A DNA stretch of 7,036 nt from Paracoccaceae bacterium (GTDB lineage Bacteria > Pseudomonadota > Alphaproteobacteria > Rhodobacterales > Rhodobacteraceae), in NCBI GenBank assembly GCA_026709725.1, contig JAPOSK010000621.1, positions 1-7,036 on the forward strand, written 5' to 3'. The notes beneath the pieces are model-generated. The model searched no databases. It was not told the DNA's origin and saw nothing but the letters and a program-made list of their open reading frames with translations. Shown in pieces: positions 1-6,780 of the stretch. Every line of letters starts with the position of its first letter. The first letter of the stretch is position 1. The translations under genes and the position numbers were made by a program.

Positions 1-1017
1 CTGGAAAACGGTGCCAGTCCGGAGATCCGGAATGCCGAGGGGCAACAGCCCATTGATCTCGCAACCAAGCGCAACGGCAAGGCCCTGAAGGATTGGCAGA
101 ATGCCCAGGCGGCAGAGCATTCAGATTCGAGCCCCGGAACAGGGGAGACATCCGAAGCATCCGATATTGGCGGTATGGTGACCACGGACACGATATCTTC
201 AAGACCGAATCAACCGGTCGGTCGCACAGAAGCGGCCCTTGATGCTGATATTGGTTATGCGCCCGGCAAACCCAAACACAAGATCAAACCCGGCATGGCC
301 AAGAACTGGGGTTCGCGGAAGTTCTTCCAGAACTGCTCGAAAGATGATGTCATGTGGTGTCTGGAGCGGGACTATGATCCGAATAAATCAAAAAATGCCC
401 GAACCGTTCCCCTCCTGAATGCTGCCCGCTATACAGATGATCATGACATAATCGGATTGCTTGTCTCCCATGGGGCGGATCTGGGTGTCAAGGACAACTT
501 CGGCCTGACACCCGTCCATTATGCCACCTACAATGACAAGGTTCCGGACAGGGTCATAGATTTTCTCGTCAGGAACGGTGCCGATATCTCCGCCAAGACC
601 GACCAAGGACTGACGCCCATCTGCACTGCTGCCCGCCATGCCACCCAGGCATCCGCCATTGCGGGTCTGCTCAAGGCAGGCGCAAATATCCATGACCGCC
701 TGCCCCGCAACGCAGAATCTCTCCTGCATATTGCTCTCAACAACAAGGAGTGCAAGCGGATCATTACCGCCCTTCTGGACGCAGGGCTTGATATCAACAC
801 AACGGATGCATCCGGTAATTCGGCCCTTCATGTCGCCATCCGGGGCAAGAATTGGGAAATCGCAGAATTGCTCATCAGACATGGCGCAGACCCCATGATT
901 GAAAACAGCAAACACAGAAAACCCCTGGACCTGTGTATCAAGAGCAAGCGTATCGCCCTGGAATCCCTGATCAACCAGCTCAATGGCACGGCAGAAATTC
1001 CAGTGCCGGACGCATAA
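1..1017 (+). CDS. Ankyrin-repeat protein, 5'-truncated by the window edge
   Basis: The frame is open from base 1, and its first visible residues (LENGASPEIRNAEGQQPIDLA) already form the end of an ankyrin repeat. The ATG at 175 is therefore probably internal and the gene starts before the window; 338 codons are visible before TAA. A repeat tail fills residues 1-24. A polar, basic linker with no obvious domain follows to about residue 105. A second array of about six units then runs from roughly 106 to 329, with typical helix and loop cores such as LLVSHGADLGVKD, GLTPVHYA, SALHVAI and ELLIRHGADP. Ankyrin repeats are protein-binding scaffolds; no catalytic domain, signal peptide or membrane segment is visible in this part. 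The partner is unknown. The gene runs convergently towards the broken ATPase gene, about 96 bases away. The ankyrin assignment is secure; the cellular role is not. Confidence 0.88.
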   Translation: MENGASPEIRNAEGQQPIDLATKRNGKALKDWQNAQAAEHSDSSPGTGETSEASDIGGMVTTDTISSRPNQPVGRTEAALDADIGYAPGKPKHKIKPGMAKNWGSRKFFQNCSKDDVMWCLERDYDPNKSKNARTVPLLNAARYTDDHDIIGLLVSHGADLGVKDNFGLTPVHYATYNDKVPDRVIDFLVRNGADISAKTDQGLTPICTAARHATQASAIAGLLKAGANIHDRLPRNAESLLHIALNNKECKRIITALLDAGLDINTTDASGNSALHVAIRGKNWEIAELLIRHGADPMIENSKHRKPLDLCIKSKRIALESLINQLNGTAEIPVPDA

Positions 1018-1113
1018 ATTGATCGTGCGGACCGGACAGCGTGTCACCGGGGATTCGGGGCGATGGCCTGAGACTCGAAAATCAGCTCGGAAGGAGCTCG
1101 GATGCCACCGGGT
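1018..1113. other. Convergent intergenic spacer with short direct repeats
   Basis: This is the space between the stop of the ankyrin gene and the restored stop of the minus-strand broken gene. It contains the direct repeat agctcgga (1084-1091 and 1095-1102). At its border lie two copies of gatgccaccgg (1101-1111 and 1136-1146) and two of ggttcagagc (1111-1120 and 1122-1131). I see no convincing stem followed by a T-run, so no intrinsic terminator is called for either gene. Confidence 0.4.
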
Positions 1114-2509
1114 TCAGAGCCGGTTCAGAGCAGACGATGCCACCGGCCCGGACTGTGCGGTGAGGTAATATTTGCGCCGGGGATCCTTCGGACCTGATCC
1201 AATTTCCCTTACCACCCCCCCGATCAACCAAACGCACTAGTCGGGCACGGGTTGCACGCCTGGATTGATCAATATGTTCGGCAATCTCTGCTGTTGATCG
1301 ACCATCATGGCGGGAAAGAAGGTCGAGTATGGCCAGATCCAGTGGATCGGTCTTTGGTTTGCCTGACGCTACCGTATGAAGTGTAACCCTGAACTGTGTA
1401 CCAATTTCTTCAAAATCGGGCGGCATAAGTCCAGCATCTTCACACGCACGCGTCATGCGCTGGATTCCGCTGCCCCATTGCTCGATTAATCCGAGCTCGT
1501 TGAAGACTCTGCCAATGATACGATTCCTCAGGCTTGATACACCACGCTTGAGATCCTCAACTTCAAGGCCAAAGGGAAGTAATCCAGGATTTTCAACTTC
1601 AATTCGGTCATCAAACACGGCAATCCGAATAGGCGTACCCCGCTGGGAATAGTCCGCATGGACGACCGCGTTTATAAGTGACTCACGCAGTGCCTCAAGC
1701 GGCAGGGTCCATTTATCTTTTCGCTTTAATGCACTGATATCTGCACTTCGTTCCATGTGTTTTTTGACAAATGTCTCAGCATCTTCGATGGCTGATATTG
1801 GGTGCCCTGTCAGATCAACATGATCCTGAATTCTGGCCTTGTCAGTCCCGACGAAACGACCGGCTTTTATCCAGGCATCCGGAAAATGCATCAAGCGGTC
1901 TCTCCCGAACAGAAGCATACCACCGATGGTGGGTACGCTGCGCCCCTGGTACTGGACCAGGAGGCGCAATGTGTTCAGATCATTCTTGTTCAGCTTGCGG
2001 ATTGGAGCGAACGACTCGAAAATCGTGCCGAAATCAATGTCACCTGATTCGAGGTTTGGCATGGGTTGCTCATCAAAGCTAACCCCCTGTGCGTAACGCT
2101 TCATCTCTGCGATAAGTGCAGAATCAGCCTTGCGATTGGATGAGCCGGTCCGAACATACACCCCGCGTTCGGATCCTTCCTTTTTGATATATATGATGCG
2201 GCCGATTCTGACTGGGATAGATGGTAACGGAGATGACTTGTTTATTGCGCCATGGCAGGATTCTGAGGTCAGGAATCAGCCGTGGTTCTATAGAATCATC
2301 AATCCGGCTGGCCAACGATTCCTCACGCGCATGAGGGTTCTTGATGCCACAGACAGAGCGGGTTTTATCGTCCACACCGATCAGCACTGTACCGCCAGAA
2401 GTGTTGGCATAGGCCACCAATGTTTTCAGTATGCCCTGAGGAGAATCAAGGTTGCGCTTGAACTCCAGGCTTTTCCCTCTTCACGACGGAGCAGTTCATG
2501 AATATCCAT
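1114..2509 (-). pseudogene. Broken AlbA_2 / GHKL-type ATPase / winged-helix protein gene with three frameshifts
   Basis: Three frames on the minus strand join into one protein of the Schlafen AlbA_2-type 'ATP-binding protein/transcriptional regulator' family. Frame 1 starts at ATG 2509 (MDIHELLRREEGK). It passes at an A4 tract (2471-2474) into SLEFKRNLDSPQGILKTLVA and GGTVLIGVDD, the AlbA_2 nucleic-acid-binding domain. After RPHH, at an (AT)4 tract (2187-2194), it shifts into KKEGSERGVYVRTGSSNRKAD. That frame carries the ATPase-like region: ALRESLINAVVHADYS (N-box), IEVENPGLLPFG and EQWGSGIQRM. A C-terminal winged helix follows (TAEIAEHIDQSRRATRARL). At a G7 tract (1215-1221) the family-like tail VVREIGSGPKDPRRKYYL resumes in another frame, ending at TGA 1116-1114. 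Restoring +1, -4 and -1 bases gives 464 codons including stop, close to normal family length. The gene lies 41 bases after dat on the same strand and may be co-transcribed. Recent decay is most likely; a switchable locus or sequencing error remains possible. Confidence 0.85.
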
Positions 2510-2550
2510 GGCCAGAAAATCTACTCTGAAGCATCAAGACCTGTCAAACC

Positions 2551-3402
2551 TTACTTGGCAGCAGCCAGACTGTTGGTAATGTAGATTTCACGCAATCGGG
2601 TAGCGATGGGTCCTGGTTTGCCATTGCCAACCGGGCAGCCATCAATTGAGACAACAGGGGTGGCGGCAAGAGATGCTGCTGTAATAAATGCCTCGCTGGC
2701 ATTTTGTGCATCCTTGACAGAGAACGCACGCTCCTCGAAGGTCAAATCGAGTTCGGCAGCACACTCAAGGATGGCTGCGCGGGTGATACCATGCAGGATA
2801 TCGGTAGACAGGGGACGGGTTCGGACCACACCATCATTGGTGACAATGAATGCGTTGTTGGATGTACCTTCTGTTACAATGCCATCCTCGACCATCCAGG
2901 CATCCTGAGCTCCGGCCTTGACAGCCCGGCTTTTGGCAAGTGAGGGATAAAGCAGTTGCGTGGTCTTGATGTCGCGACGGCTCCAACGAAGATCAGGTAG
3001 GGTGATAACAGCGATTCCATCCCTGGCCGAAGCGGTCTCGCGCAGGGATTTTGTCTGTGTAAAGACAACCAGAAGAGGGTCCATTGGTTGGATGAGAAAA
3101 TCGCGATCGCCGGAACCCCGGGTGATCTGGAGATAGATCATTCCCTCTTCAAGACTGTTGAGGACGGTGAGTTTGGCAAGAATGGCGACAAGTTCATCTG
3201 CGGTGAGGGGTGGGGTCATGTCGAGTTCATGGAGTGACCGCTGGAGCCGCTGGAGATGGCCCTCAAGATCAAGGAGTTTGCCTTCGAGGACCGGGATAAC
3301 CTCATAGACGGCATCAGCAAAGAGAAACCCGCGGTCAAATATTGAAACCGTTGCATCCTCTTCGGATCTGTAATCTCCATCGACATAGACAGTTCTATTC
3401 AT
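2551..3402 (-). CDS. dat: D-amino-acid transaminase (class IV, PLP-dependent)
   Basis: The product is a 283-residue fold-type IV aminotransferase, close to the usual 280-290 residues of D-amino-acid transaminases. These enzymes use PLP in the cytoplasm to exchange the amino group between D-amino acids and 2-oxo acids, typically D-Ala + 2-oxoglutarate to pyruvate + D-Glu. Visible marks are the N-terminal VYVDGDYRSEEDATVSIFDR, FADAVYEV with Tyr33, the Schiff-base lysine Lys146 in RRDIKTTQLL, Glu178 in VTEGTSNNAF, and the phosphate-binding STDILHGITR. At the canonical RxH carboxylate-binding site this protein has R100-D101-F102, so the histidine is absent. I chose ATG 3402 because it aligns with family N-termini and has AAGGA about 8 bases upstream. 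An alternative ATG-ATG at 3432 overlaps the dgcA stop and would add 10 residues. The gene is last in the dgcN-dgcA-dat cluster, consistent with supplying D-Glu to it. Branched-chain or 4-amino-4-deoxychorismate activity is less likely. Confidence 0.85.
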   Translation of the reverse strand: MNRTVYVDGDYRSEEDATVSIFDRGFLFADAVYEVIPVLEGKLLDLEGHLQRLQRSLHELDMTPPLTADELVAILAKLTVLNSLEEGMIYLQITRGSGDRDFLIQPMDPLLVVFTQTKSLRETASARDGIAVITLPDLRWSRRDIKTTQLLYPSLAKSRAVKAGAQDAWMVEDGIVTEGTSNNAFIVTNDGVVRTRPLSTDILHGITRAAILECAAELDLTFEERAFSVKDAQNASEAFITAASLAATPVVSIDGCPVGNGKPGPIATRLREIYITNSLAAAK

Positions 3403-3428
3403 AAGTTCATTCCTTGTATCGTTGGACA

Positions 3429-4400
3429 TCATCCCCCTCCCCAGAGCTCTGCGGAGGGTGGAGAAACCCACGCACTTTCGTAGAGCAACCCGTGGTCAAT
3501 ATCCTTCACCATGTACAAGGGTCCGTCCAGATCGACAATATCGGCAGCCTGGGCCAGGAGCATGGCGGGGGCCATGGCCAGCGAAGACCCCAGCATGCTG
3601 CCAACCATGACACGGAGATTGCGTCGCCGGGCTTCTGCTGCCAGTGCCAGAGCTTCGGTCAGACCCCCTGTCTTGTCAAGTTTGATGTTGATCATCCCAT
3701 AGCATGAAGCAAGGCGTTCCAATGATGCTTGATCATGGCAACTTTCATCAGCGCAAAGGGTGATCACGCTGTCGATATCTGCAAGGCACTGATCCTGTCC
3801 GGCGGGCAGGGGCTGCTCGATCATCTCGACGCCGGTCTCTTCCAGGATTTCCTGACGGTCTCGTATCATATCAAGCGTCCAAGACTCATTGGCGTCAACA
3901 ATCATCCGCGCGTCCGGCGCAGCCATTCTGACAGATGCAATGCGCTCCTGATCGCCCGCCCCACCCAGTTTGACCTTCATGAGCGGGTAGGACGCGTATT
4001 GACGCGCCTGTGCGGTCATTTTCTCCGGCTCATCCAGGGAAATCGTTATGGCGGTCGTCACTGGATCGGGTTCAGCAAGTCCGGCAATCTGCCACACAGG
4101 CGCCCCCTGCCGACGGGACTCAAGGTCCCAAAGGGCGCAGTCAACCGCATTACGGGCTGCGCCCGCAGGCAGGAGATTCTGAAGTGAGCGGCGGTCAATG
4201 GGGATTGGCAGGGTTTCAATCGCGTTCATCACCGAGGAAAGCGTTTCACCGTAGCGGGCACTGGGTACGCATTCTCCACGGCCCCTCAGATCCCCGTCGG
4301 TTATCGTGACCTCAATAACCTCGGCGTCCATCCGGCTGCCACGGGATATTGTGAAGGCCGTCTGTAACGGGTAGCGGCGTCTTGTGGCGGCAATCTTCAT
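3429..4400 (-). CDS. dgcA: N-acetyl-D-glutamate racemase DgcA (dipeptide-epimerase-like, enolase superfamily)
   Basis: This 323-residue enolase-superfamily protein has the layout of L-Ala-D/L-Glu epimerases: an N-terminal capping domain (residues 1 to about 110), then a TIM-barrel. The catalytic pair is visible as Lys142-x-Lys144 (MKVKLG) on one side and Lys243 (IKLDKTGG) on the other. The Mg ligands are Asp169 (VDANE), Glu195 (IEQP) and Asp218 (ADES). A DxD motif (Asp290, Asp292 in VDLDGP) lies near the C-terminus. By sequence alone it could be an Ala-Glu dipeptide epimerase (YcjG/YkfB type). The gene directly upstream encodes DgcN, the known partner of the N-acetyl-D-Glu racemase DgcA, and this decides the call. 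No peptidase or peptide transporter is adjacent, as would suit murein-peptide recycling. ATG 4400 fits family N-termini; a GTG at 4412 is possible. The gap to dgcN is about 31 bases. Confidence 0.82.
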   Translation of the reverse strand: MKIAATRRRYPLQTAFTISRGSRMDAEVIEVTITDGDLRGRGECVPSARYGETLSSVMNAIETLPIPIDRRSLQNLLPAGAARNAVDCALWDLESRRQGAPVWQIAGLAEPDPVTTAITISLDEPEKMTAQARQYASYPLMKVKLGGAGDQERIASVRMAAPDARMIVDANESWTLDMIRDRQEILEETGVEMIEQPLPAGQDQCLADIDSVITLCADESCHDQASLERLASCYGMINIKLDKTGGLTEALALAAEARRRNLRVMVGSMLGSSLAMAPAMLLAQAADIVDLDGPLYMVKDIDHGLLYESAWVSPPSAELWGGG

Positions 4401-4431
4401 CAGACCCAGCACCTATCCGGTTTGTCGCCTC

Positions 4432-5430
4432 TCAACCGATCAGCGCATCAACAAGGATATCAGGACCATAACGAAAAGGATCCGTTGTCGGAAGACCTGT
4501 ATCCTTCCCAACATCCTCAATCATTTTTGCGGCATCACGCTCGGACAACTCACTGGTATTGATCGACACACCAATGACACGGCAATCAGGGTTGACCATC
4601 TGGGCCATGGTCAGTGCAACTTCGGATAACTGGGTGAGCGTCGGCAAGCGATAACCGGAAAGACCGCGCATCCGGTGCCGTGAAGCATCATGGCAGAGGA
4701 TCAGTGCATCGGGCTGGGCACCGTGGATCAGGGCCAGTGTGACTCCCGAATAGGATGCATGGAACAACGAGCCCTGCCCTTCAACCATGTCCCAGTGATC
4801 GTTCTCATTGGCAGGTGTCAGCCATTCGATCGATCCGGCCATAAAGTCTGCCACGACAGCATCAAGCGGTACACCATTGCCTTCAATGAGGATCCCGGTC
4901 TGTCCAGTGGCCCGGAAGGTTGACTGAATGCCCCGGCTGGCCATCTCACGGTGCATCGCCAGCATTGTGTACATCTTGCCAACCGAGACATCGGTCCCAA
5001 CCCCAAGACATCGCTTGCCGCTGCGTCTCTGACCATTGGCAATCGGATACTCAGCCCTGGGAACCCGGACATCATGCAGTTGGCATCCGCAACGCTCAGC
5101 CGCTGCAACAATATCCGGCTCATCCTGCAGAAGGTTGTGCAAACCGGATGCCAGATCCATTCCGGCCTCCAAGGCACCAATCAGCACAGGTTTCCATGAC
5201 TCGGCAATAAACCCACCGCGATTGGCCACACCGATGACCAGAGTCCTGGCACCATGCTTGACGGCATCCTCAACTGTAAGTTCATCAATGCCCAGATCGG
5301 TCTGGCAACCCGGAAGACTGATCTGACCGACAACACGATCCGGTCGCCAATCCTTGATGCCACGCGCCACCTTGGCTGCGGCCTTGTCCTGCGCATCACC
5401 GATAAACAGGTGATAGGGGTACTTGATCAT
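4432..5430 (-). CDS. dgcN: D-glutamate N-acetyltransferase DgcN (DUF1611 family)
   Basis: The product is a 332-residue DUF1611-family protein. The N-terminal Rossmann-like domain begins PYHLFIGDAQDKAAAKVA and includes the conserved stretches GQISLPGC and IGVANRGGF. The C-terminal P-loop-like domain carries a modified Walker A (GVGTDVSVGKMYTMLA, residues about 143-158) and the family motifs FRATGQTGI, VVADF and VEGQGS. In the described D-glutamate catabolic pathway, DgcN transfers acetyl from acetyl-CoA to D-Glu, and DgcA then racemises the N-acetyl-D-Glu. The adjacent downstream dgcA supports this role. I chose ATG 5430 because MIKYPYHLFIGDA aligns with family N-termini. An in-frame GTG at 5469 would add 13 residues, but it has no ribosome-binding site and would fall within the candidate promoter. 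The site before ATG 5430 is itself weak (GGA at 8 bases). This is the first gene of the cluster. Confidence 0.85.
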   Translation of the reverse strand: MIKYPYHLFIGDAQDKAAAKVARGIKDWRPDRVVGQISLPGCQTDLGIDELTVEDAVKHGARTLVIGVANRGGFIAESWKPVLIGALEAGMDLASGLHNLLQDEPDIVAAAERCGCQLHDVRVPRAEYPIANGQRRSGKRCLGVGTDVSVGKMYTMLAMHREMASRGIQSTFRATGQTGILIEGNGVPLDAVVADFMAGSIEWLTPANENDHWDMVEGQGSLFHASYSGVTLALIHGAQPDALILCHDASRHRMRGLSGYRLPTLTQLSEVALTMAQMVNPDCRVIGVSINTSELSERDAAKMIEDVGKDTGLPTTDPFRYGPDILVDALIG

Positions 5431-5461
5431 CTCGGCAATCCGTAAGTCCTCTTCAGCAACG

Positions 5462-5491
5462 GCTATCACAGCAAAGACGCCATGGTGTCAA
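5462..5491 (-). promoter_or_regulatory. Candidate sigma-70 promoter for the dgcN-dgcA-dat operon
   Basis: On the minus strand a perfect TTGACA (5491-5486) lies upstream of dgcN. At 18 bases spacing there is GATAGC (5467-5462), which keeps only ATA of the -10 consensus. Transcription would begin near 5455, giving a leader of about 25 bases before ATG 5430 and excluding the GTG at 5469. The weak -10 fits a promoter that needs an activator, but this could be chance. Confidence 0.3.
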
Positions 5492-5521
5492 TTCAATCCA
5501 CGAGAATTGGATGCACACCAT
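5482..5521. promoter_or_regulatory. Interrupted inverted repeat, possible operator over the -35 element
   Basis: Outer arms atggtgt (5482-5488) and acaccat (5515-5521) are exact complements. Next to the left arm, caattc (5489-5494) pairs with gaattg (5504-5509), with a 9-base loop and a 5-base bulge on the right. The left arm overlaps the TTGACA hexamer. The position just upstream of dgcN fits a regulator-binding site, but no regulator gene is present in the window. Confidence 0.35.
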
Positions 5522-5522
5522 A

Positions 5523-6625
5523 CTGACAGGTCCAGAATGCCGTCACCTCCGCAGATCTTCCTGCCCTTCTGCGATCAAGGATCAAGTCAGCCACATGGAT
5601 CCGTGGCAGGGCACATGATCATAAAGGCAGATATGTGCCATATGAACCCAGTATGGCCCAGATGCATGATGCGCCATCATTGATGTCAATTCGAAAAGAA
5701 TCGCGATCGGATCAAGGTCAAACTGATTGGGAAGGAATCTCCCCGACCGAATAATGGTTTCCGGTTCCCTGTCACGCATTTGCCACATCGCGGAAACAGA
5801 ATTCCTGATGACGGCACCTGACGGCCACATTGATGCCCCATCGGCCATACTCGCCCGCCAGGGGGATGCCCCCTGCGCAGGACGAAGACACTGCCGTCAT
5901 CACCTGCGGGTCATGGGTCCGGCAGGGCACCCGGTGTTTCCGGGGAAGGGGCGGACGCAGGCGCCCACCCTGCATCGGTCATGATGTGGTGCTGTCCGCG
6001 CAGGGTGGCACCCCCGCCTGATGGTTTCCGGCCCATCCGGCGGGTCTGGAGTGCCCTGTCGGTATATGGGAACACGGACCAGACACGAAGATCAGTGGAG
6101 CATCCTCAGGTCGACCCTGCTGGCCATAGCAGCAAGAATGAGGCCATCAGCACCTCAGCTCCTCGCATTGCATTTGCATACCGGCGTAACCTCACGCCTT
6201 CACCAGAGCTTATCTTGCATAGCCGATCATGTCTGCCAGCCGTAGGGCCGGTCCCCGCACGGAGATCGGGCTGCAGGAAGGGTCGCCCCGATGGGCCCGA
6301 CCTGTGCGGGTCCCAATCAGCAGCCCGTGGCGTTCGCGCAGCCAAGGGTGCACCGCTGGGCGGTGTTCTGGGCATTGTCGTTCCAGATCCTTGACCGGCC
6401 GCACAGGCAGTTGCGGACGTCCTGATGGGTCAGGGGGCTGATGGAGAAGCAGCCGCTTGAATTCAGGTTCGAGAAGCCGGGCTGGCCACTCTCGTTGTTC
6501 AGGGTGTAGGTTCCGCCCGTCATGAAGCAGCGCCGTGCGAGAACGGTTGAATTAAAGATGCTTACACTCACATAGTAAGGCGTTTTTGCGGACAGGGTTG
6601 GGGAGTTGATGTTATTCAGGCCTAG
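5523..6625. other. About 1.1 kb without a recognisable gene
   Basis: Open frames exist on both strands here, but none gives a protein with a motif I recognise, and they overlap one another in conflicting frames. The longest are about 137 codons on the plus strand (5981-6394) and about 111 on the minus strand (6317-6652, start MRPVECQRALGLNN). Both are rich in Cys, Arg and Pro or lack a hydrophobic core pattern. One perfect 7-base stem with a 3-base loop (caggggg-atg-ccccctg) lies at 5859-5875 without a T-run. I see no tRNA, rRNA or complete insertion sequence. The stretch could be decayed coding DNA or an upstream region of unknown use. Confidence 0.45.
5610..5701. promoter_or_regulatory. Cluster of dyad symmetries further upstream of dgcN
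   Basis: Three exact symmetries lie close together. The first is ggcacat (5610-5616) with atgtgcc (5633-5639). The second is the palindrome atgatcat (5615-5622). The third is atgatg-cgc-catcat (5666-5680). Directly beyond is a second copy of the nonamer tgtcaattc (5684-5692, first copy 5486-5494), here followed by the small dyad attc-gaaaa-gaat (5689-5701). This could be a control region for dgcN or for an unrecognised divergent gene. None of the elements matches a regulator site I can name. Confidence 0.25.
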
Positions 6626-6648
6626 GGCCCGTTGACACTCAACGGGCC
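6626..6648. repeat. Perfect 10-bp inverted repeat with 3-base loop
   Basis: ggcccgttga (6626-6635) and tcaacgggcc (6639-6648) are exact complements around a cac loop, so either strand would fold into a very stable RNA hairpin. No T-run follows on either strand, so a classical intrinsic terminator is not supported. The hairpin sits close to where base composition changes to very GC-rich. It could be a transcription end, a mobile-element or integration remnant, or a protein-binding palindrome. Confidence 0.6.
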
Positions 6649-6780
6649 GCAATCACCCCGGCCACCCGATCAATGAAGGCCGGGACGCTCACCACCGTCC
6701 CGCCCGCCCGCAATGCGGGCCCCGCAGCCCGGACCGTCCGGCGCCGCATCCGCGTCCCTCCCTGATGACGGAATGGGGTC

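Noticed and set aside
388..1047. Long minus-strand open frame (219 codons) antisense to the ankyrin gene
   Set aside because: Its translation has no domain pattern, while the plus frame has clear ankyrin repeats throughout; it is a codon-bias shadow.
1082..1230. Arg/Pro-rich C-terminal tail that the ATPase frame acquires after the G7 tract
   Set aside because: The alternative frame across the same bases reads like the normal family tail (REIGSGPKDPRRKYYL). The extended tail is a product of the frameshift.
3403..3471. N-terminal extension of the transaminase from a start at 3471
   Set aside because: It would begin inside dgcA and adds residues absent from family N-termini. ATG 3402 has a good ribosome-binding site and fits the family start.
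5431..5469. GTG start at 5469 for dgcN
   Set aside because: It has no ribosome-binding site, lies inside the candidate promoter, and adds residues before the family N-terminus (MIKYPYHLFIGDA).
5859..5875. Hairpin caggggg-atg-ccccctg as a terminator
   Set aside because: No T-run follows on either strand, and no recognisable gene ends nearby.
6466..6476. tRNA T-loop-like GGTTCGA
   Set aside because: The flanking bases do not pair as a T-arm, and no acceptor or anticodon arms can be drawn around it.
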